Source of the DNA: Montifringilla adamsi
Taxonomy: Eukaryota > Chordata > Aves > Passeriformes > Passeridae
DNA: 64,000 nucleotides
Direction of reading: 5' to 3'
NCBI GenBank assembly: GCA_017590115.1
Contig: JAGGNK010007115.1
Span: 2,636,804 to 2,700,803 of the forward strand
The notes under the pieces were generated by a model. That model was not told the origin of the DNA and made no database searches. It saw only the letters and a list, made by a program, of their open reading frames with translations. The stretch's first letter is position 1, and each line of letters begins with the position of its first letter. Both the position numbers and the translations under genes were made by a program. Positions 18,101 through 32,200 of the stretch are shown here, piece by piece.

Positions 18101-21100
18101 GGCTTTGTGTCCGACAGGATGAGCATCTTTCCTACCCTGCTCCCACCTCCAGGTCCTCCATGCACACCCAGAGCTTCCCAGCAGAACAGCTGCTCTGTCC
18201 CTGCAAGGTGCTGCCATCCTGCCTGGGGACAAGAGGGGCTCCTCTGGGCAGGACCAGCTGCCAGGTCCTGCCATGAGGTGCCCAGCTGGACACTTGGCCA
18301 CGGCAAGGCCACACAAGCTGGACAAGAGCCTGAGTCCCACTGTGGTCCAGTGACATCGTGTCCTCCTGATGGTCTGGTGTCTGGAAAAAAGAGATTGTGC
18401 TCCCAGGAGGATGAAGGTAACTCCAGCAGCTACTGTGGTCCAGCCTGGCAGGACTGGGGTGGCTTCCCCAGCCCATGGGGCTCTGAGAGCTGTGCCTGTA
18501 CCAACCACCAGACCCAAATCCAGCAGGGAAGCGCTGGGAGCTGCTGGCCTCAACCTTGGCTGAGTGCCTGAAGGACAAGAAGAAGCTCTGCTCTGGGTGA
18601 AGGCCAGGGTATCTTCCACATCCCAGCCTGAAGAGGTCACTCAGCACCCAGCCAGGCTGGGAAGCCATGGTGCTGGAGTCTCCTTCAGCCCTGGTGACCT
18701 TCCAGGTGGCATCTTGAGATTTATTCTGGGATGAAGCTCCACACCTGCAAAGCAGCACAGGCTTCTTCTAGGAAGCCTCTGCTCAGCTGGCTGTGACCAT
18801 CTAGTGCTACCAGCTCCTCATCCCTTAGTTTGTATGCATTTATCTGCCTCATGGTGCTAAATTGTATGTTTTAAATACAAAAGCTATTAGGACTGAGAAG
18901 GTCTGAAGCACATACTGGTTTTGAGATCTTTATTTCAGGAAAAGATTAAAGAATTAAAATAGGAGCTGCCCTGCTGACAAGAAGAGTTGAATTCAAGAAG
19001 CTGGTAAAAAAGGAGCATTATATGCATTGAGCACTGTGCATTTTCAGTCAATATTGGCTCTACTTTCTACTCTACTTTCCTTTGACTAGGAAAAGGGAGT
19101 TTCACATGCGCACAGACCCTGGGATACACGGGATTCAATGAGAGGAAGGGAGTAACAGCAAAAAAAACAAAAACAAACAAAAAAAAAACAACAAAACAAA
19201 AAGAGAGTGCTGGGCTTGATCTAACAGAGGCAAGAAAGTGATCTTACAGCTCGGCCCCTGGAACACCAACTCCGACCACCAGCGAGACGGGAGCGAGGAC
19301 GCGCCGACGGGGCCGGATCGATGGTGCACCTCAGTAGCTGCAGCTCCCCATCCATAACCACCTGGGCAGCCACCAAAGCTTGCCAGGCTTCAGTGGCACC
19401 TACATTCAGGATACGGCACAGTCACGGGGCAGGAGAATCACTTCTTGCATCCTTCTCCAGCGAGATGTCAGTGTTGTACCTCCAGGCTGCGGACGCCGGC
19501 ACGGATTCGCACTCCCCGACAGCTTCCCCCGGCTTTCCCCCCTTGTAGGTGCAAGTAATGCAGTGGAGATCAATGGTTAGATCGGGCTCCTGGTGTGCTC
19601 TGAGCACGGGGTCTCTAGACAGCAGTAAGAGCTCGGTCTGGCTGACACCACCCAGGCCCTGCTCGCTCTTCCCGACAGAGCTATAGCTTATTAACAGGCT
19701 ACTGAGCCTTAATACTGACACTTAGTGTAATGGTTTACAGTAAAGAAAGGATTCTCCTACAAAGCGCCGAAGAGAAGGGGGGAAAACCCCACTCCAATCC
19801 CTTCCTCTCCCTCTAAGAGTCTCTGGAGCATCTCACAAGCAGGGAAAGGAGCTGGGGAGGCGAGGGGGGGGCACCGCCACCGCGGCGCCGGGTCCCGTCG
19901 GGGCGTCAGGACGAACGACAGCGAGGACATCGTAAAGAACGAGAGACAAACGGTGCTGGTGCTGTGCTGCCTCAAGCTGGGAGGTGCGCGTGGTCAAGCG
20001 GAGCGGGGAGAACTAGTCTTTCTTCAAGTCCCTGGATTCAAAAAGCTTCAGGCGTTCTTGCACAGTCAGGCCTTCCTTCAGACTCTGGCAGAGACAAAAG
20101 ACAGAGAGCGTTGGGGCAGGGGCGGCGCGGAGGGAGCGATGCTCAGGCAGAGACGTGGCAGTGAGGAATGGGCTCCTGGAGGAGGATTAGTGGGACATGC
20201 TGAGAGAGAACACACGGTTATGGAGGGCTGTTACTGCGGGCAGGGCCTTGAGACAGGGTGAGATTGCAAATGAACCAGGTGACGAACCAGAAGCAGATGA
20301 GAGGCACATCATGCTGCAAGCGGGATTAGCTGACTTGGGAATGACGCCTTGTCCTGGGGTGACTTTATGATGCTTGTATCCTCACTCATCTGTTTAGCCC
20401 ACAAATAAGTTTTGCACCTTTAAGACTGGTTTTGAGAGTGAAATGGAGGAAGAAGAAGCACGCAGAAATATTTTCCCAAACTGGTTGGGGGAGAGGCTGC
20501 TTGAATCTGCTTTCTAGAGGAACCCCTTTGGAGGTTCTCTCCCAAATCTGCCCTAAACCAGGACACCCCTGGAGCTCACAGGGCACTGCTGGATGGGGCA
20601 GTTCCAAAGGGGGGAGCCCCAGGCAGGCCAGCTGGGATCTGCTATGCTGAAGCCCCAGGATGCTGAGCAGGACCTGCAGGCTGGTCCTTTCCTGCCTCCC
20701 CCACCACTACGGCACTCATGGGGACAGTCCTGGCTCCACTCCTGCAGGATTTGCTCAAGAAACCCTGGAAACTGCTGTGTGCTGCCAGCAACCATGCCAC
20801 CCCTTCTCTCACCCCACCCTGGGACTCTCCCAAGCCCATGGTTAGACAGAGGACTCCTAAATGCTGCTCAGGTCTGGCAGGCTCTGATGGCTGACCCACT
20901 TCAGATGCTGCATCCAGATTTCAAGGCACAACTCTCAGCTGGCCAGCAGTCCCCTGGCATTTGGAATTGTAAAATCCATCAGCTACACATGGGGACTCAG
21001 TAGCACAGTGCTGAGAGGGGCAGAAACCCAGAAACAAACTCCCTGACTCCTGCAGGACAGCTTTAAATTGAAACCAGCCTGAGGGATGCACCAGCCTAAT

Positions 21101-21403
21101 GCCAGCACCCTCCTTCCTGCAGCCCCAAACCTGTGGCACGAGAGACTGAGGAGAGCAAAGCATTAGGAGGTGAGTTGTCCCTGTAGATGAGGAGGCACAG
21201 CCATCTCCCATCCCTAAAAAAAGCAACCCATAGCCAGAGCTCTGCCCCTCTGTGCCCCACTGCCTGTCCCAGCCCCACAGCTCTGCCTGCCAGCCCGGTC
21301 CTTGGAACTTGCAAGGAATTCATGCTGCAGCTGGAACATTGTTTACTTTACAGACCAAGCCTTGGCACCTTCAAAGGCACAGACTGAAGGAATGGAAATC
21401 AGC

Positions 21404-21810
21404 TCCTAGGAGGAAAGTCTGAGGGAACTAGGATTGTCTGGCCTGGAGAAGAGAAGGCTCAAAGTGACCTTAGGACCTCTTCCAGAGCCTAAAGGGGCTC
21501 CAGGAGAGCTGGAAAGGGGACTCTGGAGAGAGCCTGAAGCGACAGGACAAGAGGGGATGGCTTCCCATTGCCAGAGGGTAGGGTTAGATGGGATATTGGG
21601 AAGAAATTCTTCCCTGTGAGGGTGGTGAGGCCCTGGCACAGGTTGGCCAGAGAAGCTGTGGCTGCCCCTGGATCCCTGGCAGTGTCCAAGGCCAGACTGA
21701 ATGGGGCTTGGAACAACCTGGGACAGTGGAAGGTGTCTCTGTCCACGGCAGGGGGTTGGAACAGGATGATTTTTCATCCCTTCCAACCCAAACCATTCTG
21801 TAATTCCATG
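21404..21810 (+). repeat. CR1 LINE 3' fragment
   Basis: One of the best preserved copies: 'gggatattgggaagaaattc', 'ggtggtgaggccctggcac', 'ccctggatccctggcagtgtcc' in pieces, and the end 'aacccaaaccattctg'. It is opposite in sense to MPRIP. Confidence 0.88.
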
Positions 21811-23257
21811 ATCCTCCTATCAGGCAGCCACCTCCCCTTCTCCTTTCCCTTTCCTGGCTGTGGCACTGTTCTACTACAGCAGCAGGTTGGACTTTTGGGC
21901 TACATTTTCCTTCCCATGTATTTATCAAGGCAGGACTCCATGATAAACTTGCCCCAAGGCTGTGCAGATTCCCATGGTTACTGTATTTCTGGAAATGTTT
22001 TTCCTCCCACAGGCCCACAAACACAGAAGGGCTTTGCCAGGCAGCACGGAAATGAAAGCACTAAATTGGATTGAATTTCCAAATGCTGCGTGCTCTCTTT
22101 CCAAGGGGCAGCAGAGCCTCCTGGGATGAGAGTCTCTGAGCACACACTTCCTAAAGGAAGTTTACTTTGGGCCTCTTTAAATGGGAGCAGCTCATGCATT
22201 CCAGTTCTCACATCTGATTTCTCAGTGGATGGAAAGAGACACCAGGAATCATCAGCCTGTTCTGCCTGATGGCACAAATTTCAGCAAATTCAGCCCCTGG
22301 GCAGTCCCACAACCATTTCAGTTGCTGATGAGGAGAGCCTGATGAAGTGAGACTAATGTAGGATGATATCTGTGATATCTTCCTGAGGCTCTCCACCCAC
22401 TGTGCTGGGAGCTCCCCTCTCCTAACCTGCCTCTGCAGGTGCTCCCACCTCAGTCTTTGCCATGGGCCAGGAAATTCACTGTTCCTCCAGTTAATGGAGA
22501 TATCTGGCTCGTTAGAATCAGCCTCATTTCCTATCAGCTCCCTCCTTTTGCTGGATGAGCTTGGAAGCCTTGGAGGCCCAGGGATGGAGAGCAGGAGAAG
22601 AAGATTACTGGGCAAGGAAGACTCTTGCTCAGGCATAGATCAACCTGAAAAAGCAGCAGCTGTGGGTAAAGGAAATTAGGGCAGTCCAGGACATTCCCTC
22701 TGCAGCTGAGGTGGCTGAGACCATTTTCCATGCTCTGGGCTGTTATGGGAAGTACACTTAAAGGCACCCCAGACTATTCCTGCACCTGGCTAACAGCAAA
22801 ACAGGTGTTTTCCTATGAGACCTGGACAGTGCTGGGGTTTAGTCTGAGGCATGCAGAGTCATTCAGGCATGCACACTCAGTGTCCCACGCTCCCAACACA
22901 GTGAACAGGAAAAGGTGCCCCACCATGTCCAAATCCTCTCCGTGATGATGAGCTGTGTTGGTGAGGGTGGGAAGAGCAGGAAGACAAAAAGCCACATCCC
23001 CCAGGGAAGAGGCAGAGAGACTTCATTTCACACAGATCTTGGGTACACTGACTTCTCCCCTCCCCTTCCCCTTCGCCCAGGAGAAGAATTAGCAGTGAAT
23101 AAACCTGTCAGTCAGTCATTAAGAGAAGGAGGGCTCTAGTTTGGCAGGGAGGTGTGAGCAGTGCATGCAGAGGTTGGGCCACCCCGCGGTGGCTGCGGCG
23201 CTGGGCGGGTGCCGGTGTGTTTACCTACGTGGCAGGGAACCTGGACTCGGGTTCATT

Positions 23258-23290
23258 TCAGTTATCCCATGAGACCTGCTCAATAACGGA
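23258..23290 (-). CDS. MPRIP: MPRIP last coding exon ([10 protein letters not shown], stop)
   Basis: Ten codons, [10 protein letters not shown], then TGA at 23260-23258. It is preceded by a long T-rich tract and ttcaacag. The C-terminus matches the mammalian one except for the last residue (human ends in Thr, from memory). Confidence 0.93.
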   Translation of the reverse strand, partial: SVIEQVSWDN

Positions 23291-26200
23291 CTGTTGAAGG
23301 AAAAAGCAAAATAAAACAACAAAAAAAAAAGAACAAAAAACAAAAGAAGAAGCTCATAAATCCCACATGAATTCGCGCTGGCGCAGCCCCAGCCCCCCTG
23401 TCCCGCAGCGATGCCCTGGCACAGCCCCTGCTTCTTCTCCTCTCCTTCCCCACCAAGCAACACACATGGGGACCACACAGAAAGTGATCTGATTTGAAGT
23501 GGTGAAGGGAAACCCAGCATCAGAGTGGCCCAGCAGGTCTGGGCTGCCCCAGAATGTGCAGAAGTCTCTCTCTGTTCACTGGGTGCAGTGCAGACGCCCT
23601 GAGCTGAGGAGCTGCTGCTCGCAGAGCTTCCGAGTGTTTCCCCACGTGGGCACCAAGCTCAAAGCATTTTGCCTGCCCTGAAAAGGCCCAACCACTTCAA
23701 ACATCAGCAAGAGACACCAGGTGAGAGGCAAAGCAGGTTTGCTCGTGCTGAGCTTCCTCCCAACTGCCCTATGTTTAATGCTGACTCCTGATCAGCATTA
23801 TTTGCCCTTCCTTATCCCTGCAGTCCCACATGATGGAATTGGCTGCCAAGGAGAGTCTGGCACAGCATCACTGGGCTTTGGGATCAACAGCAAGCACAGA
23901 AGGACCACAGAAGCACAGGGCCATCTGCACCATGTTAACACACAACCAAAGTGTGTGTTAAATATGCCCAGGACCCAGACATTGCTGATACACATAAAGA
24001 CAAAAAATCTTGCAGTGATGAACATAAAACTAGAATGATGTGCACATTTCCACCTATATTTCAACTGAAAAGAAGAAGCAGATACTGGAATAGTCCTCCT
24101 GTGAAAGACCAAAGAACAAGGAGAACGTCAGCCTTTTTTCCAACCAGGGAGCAGCTTCATGCCTCCATCTGAGCAAGGTCTGGACTGGGGGAGTGGGCCC
24201 TTCCTGGCTGCACAGTCAGTCCTTTTGCAGTAAAAAACCATCCAGGCTAGCACTAGTGGCCGGGAAATTCTTAATTTTGTTCCCCTGCCCATTTCTTCCC
24301 ACTTGGGATCCCCACCAAAGAGAAATGCTGGGCATTCCTCTTTCTCATCCCCCTGGGCAGGACATCTGAGCTCACCTTTGACCTGATATTCCTTAGTTGC
24401 CGGCTAACACTGGATCTGTCTTTCTTCAAGAAATCAGGGTTGCTTTTTGATTTCATAATATCTGGGAAGAAGCAAAAGAAGTGGGATTAGCCTGGTGCCC
24501 ACTGCCTTCCTGCAAGACAGGGCTAGGGCTCTGCCCTCCCAGCCCAGGAAAGTGCCCCGATGAGCCCAACTCTTAGCACTGCCCCAAAGGGCAGAGGGGG
24601 CTTTTGGGCATCCCTGCATCACGAGGTTTTCCTGATGCAAAACGCCAGAAGGCTTTCAAAGCCCATCAGCTTTGGGTTGGAAGGCCAAGTCCTACACTCA
24701 GACCCGTTCCTGCACAAGGGTTTGTACTCCAGGATTCCCTGTTAGCTCGGGACACCCAGGACTGCTTAGAGCTGCTGGAGGAGGACTGACCATATCCCGA
24801 TACAGTGGTGTTCACAGGGGATTTCTCTCCCTGAGCTTCTGTGGCTGCTTTCAGCTGCTCTTTCAACCTGCTGATATCACAGTCTGCCTTGGCCTTCACG
24901 ATGCTCAGCTCCGTGTAGATGTCTTTGTACTTGTCGCTGGCGTATTTCTTATCCTGGCAAGGGAACAAGAACAACCCGGTGGAGCCAGACAGACAGCTGG
25001 AGCCGAGGGGTTTGTGGATGCACTGAAGAGGAGCTTGGCAAACGCCGACGGAAGAAGAGCCGGCAGCGGGAGAGAGGCTTGGCCAGGGCAATGCACGCCC
25101 TCGGAGCTGCTTCCAGCAGCGACCCGGGACTGCAGGAATGGAGAGCTGAGAGCCAAGGGCCAGCACACAGTGCTGCCTGTGCGTGCAGCCCCTCAGCTAC
25201 AGGGCTCTTAGTGGCTTTTCATTTTAGCCAAGACACAGAATTCAAGCAGAATTCCCAGAAATGGCTTTGGTTTGTCCAGAGCAAACCAGTTCCACCGCTG
25301 CGAGGCTGGGCAGATGTCTAACACTGATTGTTTGTGCCATTTAAATCTGATGTGACGTGACAGTAAATGGGGAAATCATGCTGAAAGGGATGTTTTCCCA
25401 CACTGTCTCCTTTGTGGGGTATGTCTTAAGTTGATACATGGAGTGCTTTACTGATGACACCAAAATGGGTATTGAATTACATTCAGGGGAAAAATTAAAT
25501 ATGGTTTCAAATCTAGGCGTAAATGGGCTGAAATCTAAGCACAGACACACAGGAGCAGAGCACAGTAAGAGGATTTGCAGAACCATCCCTGGCATTACCC
25601 TCAGTGCTGTCTGCAGCTCGTCTTTGAGGGAGCTGATCTCCTGCTTCAGGTACTGGATTTCGGATTCTTTAACCCGCAGCAGGACCTGTGGGAACAAAAA
25701 ACAGCATCTTTGCACCCGAGCAGACACAGTGTGACACCTGCTGTACCCAGTGGCAGTCAAGCCAAGGGCTGGAGACTCAGCCTCATGCCAGCACCACAAA
25801 GCCTCTTGTCCACCCATCTACTGCTTCTCATATGAAAAGTCCCCCTGGTTCTCTTGGGAACTCGCCCAAGCTTGCAGTGCTGATGTGTTCCCTGCACACC
25901 CCAGTTTCTGTCCGCACTGCTCTGCAGGGATTGGAACCCAGGGACAAGCAGGGGCTGCAGAAGGAAGAGCGACTGTCTGACTCAGTGCGGTGAGGAGATC
26001 AGGACCCCAGAATCTCCTGGTCTCATACAGCTCATGGTAACAGTGCTGACCAGCCACGAGAGCCAACTGGGGACAGATGGCTGCAACACTTCCCGGCTGT
26101 GACACACTCCCAGGCTGTGACACACTCCCAGGCTGTGACACACTCCTGGGGTACAGAGAACTTGTGCCCACCCAGGTGCCTCTCTGCAGAGCTCACCTCC

Positions 26201-29200
26201 AGCTCGTAGGCGTCCTTGCCCTGCGTGAGAGGCGACCCAGCAGCCTCTCCCCCGCCCTCCCCGGTCAGCAGGGTCCGCAATCGCGTGATCTCCGCAGCCA
26301 GGCGGTTATTCAGCTCCTGGGGAGAGGAGGAGAGCCGTTGTGGGACGGGGGAGCACGGCCATGGCTCAGCATGGAGCCCACGGTCAGCAGGGCAGGGAGC
26401 CTCACCTGGTTGTGGGCGTTGAGCTCCTGGTTCTCCCGCTGGCACTGGCGGAGGGCCTGCCTCTCAGCCTCCAGCGCCTGCGCCAGGTGGGCGTTCTCCA
26501 AACACTTCTGGGAATACTGCTCCGAAAGCACCTCCAGCTCCCGCTGCACCGACTGCAGCTCCTCCCTGCAGAACAGACGAGGGGGTAGTGCCCTCTCCAC
26601 ACACACACGTCCCCAAGCCCATTCTTCCTTCAGCATCCCAGGATAACCCAACAGGGAGCTAAGCACCAAGGAGGAGGATCGCATATTCCCTTTGGGAAAA
26701 AAACTCAAGCCCAGAGCAAGTCAACTTGCTTCTTCCTTCTCCTGGCAGAGCCATGCCTGGGCACCAAAAGGGACAGGAGGTCGTTCTCTCAGAGGTTAAG
26801 TGGCAGAACTTTCTCAGGTTTTCAAAAACTGAGCTGAGATCTACCAAAATCTACCAATGCCAAGTTCTTCCTTGTGAGGGTGGGAAGGCCCTGGCAGAGG
26901 CTGCCCAGAGCAGCTGTGGCTGCCCCATCCCTGGAAGTGTCCAAGACCAGGCTGGACGGCGCTTGGGGCAGACTGGGATAGTTGAAGGCGTCTCTGCCCA
27001 TGGCAAGGAGCTGGAATGAGATGAGCTTTTAAGGTCCCTTCCAACCCAAACCATGCCAGGATTCTAAGTTTGCTCTGGGCACTCGGGACCAGGTGTATTT
27101 GCACACCTCCCCAGTTATACAGACGTATCAAGGTTGATAAAGCTGACAGGCAGCCCTGCTCAGCTCCCACAGGAGGACAGCCTTGCCATGGAAAGTTTAG
27201 AGCTTCTTCCTCACCTTTTGAACGACCCTGCTGCTGCAGCTGTGTGAAAAGCAGCACTGGCTGCTCATCTGCTGCTTCTGGGGAAGTAGCTATTTTGGGT
27301 AATGTGGGGATATTGACCTGGAGCCTGAAAGATTATGGACAAGCAGGATGCTCTGATGGATGCAGCTGGGTCAGGACCACGGGAAGAGGCCCCTGAAATA
27401 ACCCCAAACTCATCACCAGAATAAAAAATGGGAGAGAAGGGTCTCCCACACATGAACTCCCTGCCAGGTGGTGACAGAGGACAGTGATGGTCTTACAGGT
27501 ACTGCCTTCGGAGGGCCTCGATGTCGGCGTTGACGCTGCTGATCTGGGAGCGCTGGGACTTCTCCAGCTCCCGCTCCAGCTCCTCCCGGTGCGCGTTCTT
27601 CATGGCTTCGATGGCTGTGAGGGGCAGCACAGGGTTAGCGCCAGCACCCTCCACCCACGGGTGGCTTTTTGTTTTTGTTCATTTCTTACAGGAACAAAAC
27701 CTCCCTGCAAATCTCCCACTGTTTCACAGCCCCTTCAGTCTGTGCCCCAGCTGTAAAGGGGCTTCTGCAAATCCTGCTTGTTAACAGAGTCCAAATGATT
27801 GTCCCCTTCCCACATTGTTTCCTGGACTGTGGGACTCCTAATGTAGAGCCCCTGAACTCCAGTGTTTTAACATTCCCTGAGGCACTGAAGAATTAATTCA
27901 GTGTGGAATTGGAAATAATTTAACCACAGGAATGACTAATGCCTTTCAGATTTGGGATGCAAAACAGATCAGATTGTGTAACAGCCAAAGACAGAGGTAG
28001 CAAGCCTGGAGAAGGACCAGGAGATGGGCACCAAACCTGGATGACCAGGAGATGGACCTCCATCTAAAACATCTTTCCCACAAGCCCGTTCCCATCTCCC
28101 TGTGCAGCCCACCCAGCCCTCATCCCATCCCTGCTCTGCTCCTCAATGCAGCCAACACCACTGCTGTGTCCCCATCAGCACAGAGCTGCCCCTCCATGGG
28201 GTCCCTCTGGCACCTGAGATGGTGGCAGCCGTTTCCTCTGCCAGCAGGCGATCCTTCTCCTCCCGCAGCTTCTCCAGCTCCCGCTGGTGCTGCCGCTGCA
28301 GGTCCTCGATCTTCTTCTGGTGCGTCTCCTCCATGGCTGCAAAGCCCCTCTCACATGTTGCCTGCAAAGGGAGGAGGGGAAAGGGTTGGCCCAGGAGCAC
28401 AGGGCTGGTGCCACGGTGGTGGGGAGCCCCCCAGGAGCCACATGCCAGCAGGCAGCTCAGCTCCCCATGTCCAGCAGGGATCTTCTGCTTCCCCAGCCAA
28501 GGAGCACAATGGACCTCACAAAGGTCAGGGCTTGTCCTGAAGTCGCTTGACCCCTGACAGCTCCAGGGAAAAGGTTGCACAGGGGCAGATCCAGTTGGGG
28601 AATGCAAATATATGTCAAAAAAAAACAACCAAAAAACCCTTCTGTGCCCCTTCTGCTCTTTTCAATGCCTGTTTTTTCAAACCTCTGGGTGGAGGAAGAT
28701 GACGTGACAGCAACAGGATCTCAATTCCCAACCAAGTATTGCTACAAATGCTGCAGGGAAAATTACTTGCTAATTGAATTACTAGGAAAGAACTCAGGCC
28801 AGGACACAGGAGGAGCAATTTGGGGAGCTGGGATTCACCAGGGGTGAGGTCTTGAATTCCTGCCTGGTCCGTCTGTTCCCAGCTCAGCTGCCAGCCTAAG
28901 CATATCAGGATCCTGGATGGACACATGGCTGCAGGACACAGACAGGACCAGCAAAGCCACAGGCAGGCCCAAGCCACGAGGGAAGAAGGGGCACACACTG
29001 GGGACAAGGTGCTGAGCCCCATCAGGCAGCTTGGGACAAACCTGATGCCAAGCACTGTACAGGGCTTTTCCCCGTAATGACACAGGCTGGCTTCATTCCC
29101 TGAGCTCCCCTTGACTAACACCAGTGTTTTCCATGAAAAGTGAGAACTGTCACCTCTGGGACCCCATGGGAAATTTTAGGGGGACAAATTCACTCACCCA

Positions 29201-32200
29201 GTGGCAGAAGTGCTCATGACAGTCCACCACCACTGACCCTCACTAACATACCCCTCAGCATCACCTTCTTGGCTAATGCTCTGTTCCCTACATCTAATCC
29301 TCACTCCCAGTTTTTAGCTTTGGTGGGTTTTTTCCCTCCCATTTAATTTTTAACCCCAAGGCATTCTTCACTTTCCCAGCCTTGTTTGTTTGTTTTTTCA
29401 GACTCCTAACTCAGTGCCAGAACCTGCCTGGACTTGGCTGTGGCACAGAGCAGCCCTGCAGGATTCTTCATTACACCCAGAATCATAGAATATGCTGAGT
29501 TGGAAGGGATCCACAAGGATCATCAAGTCCAACTCCTGAAACACCTCTAATTTTGGAAGAAAAAGGTGCATACTCTGCCATAGGTCTGGCTGTAGATTCA
29601 CTATTTAATGTATTGTAAATGCATTGCCATAAATCCACATGTACAAATCAGTATTTCATAGAATCCCAGGATGGTTTGGGTTGGAAGGGACCTTAAAGTC
29701 CATCCAGTTCCACCCCCTGCCACAGGCAGGGACACCTTCCACTATCCCAGGGTGCTCCAAGCCTTGAACCTGGCCTTGGACACTTCCAGGGATGGGGCAG
29801 CCACAGCTTCTTGGGGCCACCTGTGCCAGGGCCTCACCACCCTCACAGGGAAGAATTTCTTCCTAATATTAGATTTAAATCTACCCTTCCTTCATCTAAG
29901 GACCATTGCCCCATGTCCTGCCACTTCATGCCTTTGTCACAAGTCCCTTCCAGCTCTCTTGGAGCCCCTCTAGGCACTGGAAAGGGCTCCAAGGTCTTCC
30001 TGGAGCTGTCTCTTCTCCAGGCTGAAGAGTTACGCTTGTGTTACTGATGTTACATTCTCCATCAAGTTCTTAAGAGAAGAATGGAGCACATTCAAGCCTC
30101 TAGTTTGGGCAGGTTTCCAATTGCTTGGTTGGCTTTCTGACCACCACTGCTTAATTCCAATGGGATTCAGCAAAACTACTGCTCTCCCCAGGCTAAAACC
30201 AGCTTTTGGCTGGAGCTGAGCCACACTTCACCCCCAGCTCAAATGTGTGCTGGATCTTGTGGCTGGAAGCAAGCTCTCCCACATTTCTGCTGATTCTTAA
30301 GAGCAACTGGTCTTTGAGAGCCTCACTGGCACAGCCTCTGCATCGCTGCCCTTTTGGCTTCCTGTTCAACCTGGCAGCCTCCCCTTGTGCTGCCAGAGTC
30401 CTCCACAGCCCTAAACTCACTTCTGAACTGGGAATGCTTTCCTAGGAAAAGCAAACCACCAAACCCTTTTTTTTATTTAGATGCTGGATGAACTCAAACC
30501 AGCTTTACAGCCAGTCTGACTGGTGGGGCAATTTGAACAGTTGCATTTCATTGCCAATGGGTTTCTCTGCACCTCACCTGCGTGTTCTGTAACTGTGCAC
30601 TCTTTGTTGTGTACAGAATTACTGTGTCCAACACCAGCATGGTCCTCGCAGCCTCCTGCAGAGGAGCTCTGCTTTGCTGCAGAATTTGGCATCTGTTTGT
30701 AGCTACTTTCCCTAGGAGCATACATTTTGAGAGCATCAAGTTTCCATTTCATCCTGCATTTTTGAAGGCAGCAGAGACAGACTGGAGATTTGATCAGACT
30801 GGGAAAGACAGAGCTGAGGAATGCTTTTAAAGGGAAGTCACAAACAAAATGCATGTGTTGGGTACAAGGAGAAACACTGAGGTCTTCGTGTTGAAGGAGA
30901 GTGTGATGCTATCGAGCTACTTTGAAACTCTCTCTCCCTCTCCACACAAAGACCACCTCCAGAAATCCACCTTCCCGAGCCCTCAGCAATGCATTTAGAA
31001 TACCCCAGCATGGAGAAAAAGGAAACACCATGCTTTACAGAGGCCTGGCTAATACCCTGGGGCTTGTTTCAGCACGCTGGCTCTTTCAGGGGATGTCCCT
31101 TGGCTCGGCAAGCAAACCCTGGGACTGCACATGCCCTCCCACACGCTAGGCAGCACAAGGCAGAAAGTGTTAAACATATCAAGACCTTTAGGTTTTCAAA
31201 GTCTTTCTGGTATTTTTCCCTCAAAGTGGAAGCGTTCCCCTCCAGATGTTTGTTCTCCAGCTCATCCCTCATGACGTTCATCTGGGCCTCCAGCTCCTGG
31301 ATGCGTTCCCTCAGGCCGTGCATGGAGTCCGGGTCACTGCCGGGGTCCTGCCCGGTGCCACCCGCCTCGCCGGCCACCCAGCTGTCCCCAGCACCCGGGG
31401 CCACCGCGGGGGACGCCTCTGGGTGCTGCCTCTGGTACTCATCGAGGGTCTCTTGCAGGCGCTGCAGGTTCTGGCTGTAGTGCTCCTGCAGCGCCTGCAG
31501 CTCCTCGCCGTGGATGACCTGCAGCTCCTTGATCTTGGCCTGGAACTTCTCCTCCAGCGTTTGCATCTGCTCCAGGTGACACTGCTCCATGTTCTGCTTG
31601 TCGCGGACAACGGCGTCCAGCTGGTTGAGCCCCTCCACCCTCTCGGCCTTCAGGGCATCCTCTGTCCTGTTGAGCTGCTCGATCACGTTTCGGATCTCCT
31701 CCTCGTACCGCCCCTGCAGCTCGCTCAAGCTCTTGCTGTGCTCGTGCCCTTCCTCCTCCAAGAGCCTCCGCTGGCTGTCCAGCTGGGACACCTTTGCCTT
31801 GAGGTCAGCGTTCTCCCTCTCCAGCACGGCGATCACCTCGCTGTACTCGCCCTGCTGCTTCCTGAGCAGCTCCTCGTACTCGTCCCGCAGCAGAGACACC
31901 GTCTTCACACGCTCCTGGCACAGGGCATCCATGCTCTGCAAGGATTCCTTGTAGGACTTCATCTCCCTCTCGTGCTCCAGCCGGACTTTGCAGGCGGCGT
32001 AACAAACCTGAGCCTGAGCAATGGCATCGTGGACTAACAAAGACGAATACCGCTCCAGGTCTCCCATGCACGAGTGGTAGGAAAGACTCTGGGACATCTT
32101 CAGGAGCTTCTGACAGTCTCTCATGGCCTCCTCGGGAGGCAGAGAGAGTAAGGCAACAGAGATCTCCTTCAGAACATTGGATTTGTCCTTTAGCTGCTGG

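Larger units (their letters stand above)
15156..23257 (-). other. MPRIP: Putative long 3' UTR of MPRIP
   Basis: Between the MPRIP stop (23258-23260) and the first strong polyadenylation signal there is no other gene that I recognise. The open frames here (for example 17924-18640 minus, 238 codons) resemble no known protein and overlap in several frames. Shorter transcripts could end at internal minus-strand AATAAA words at 18929 and 17274. It includes one plus-strand CR1 (21404-21810) and a CpG-rich island near 19.2-20.0 kb. Confidence 0.5.

Noticed and set aside
17924..18640. 238-codon minus-strand frame in the presumed MPRIP 3' UTR
   Set aside because: Overlaps another long frame on the same strand (18132-18758) and has no recognisable domain, low-complexity composition and no splice context.
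31069..31185. Continuation of the MPRIP giant frame past its donor ([12 protein letters not shown] and on)
   Set aside because: Hydrophobic, unlike the preceding coiled coil. It follows a GT donor and would block joining to the conserved ATCERGF exon. It could only be a retained-intron end.
31246..32037. 263-codon plus-strand frame inside the MPRIP giant exon
   Set aside because: Antisense to coiled-coil codons; CAG/CTG-rich sequence gives a leucine-rich mirror frame. Splice evidence favours the minus strand.
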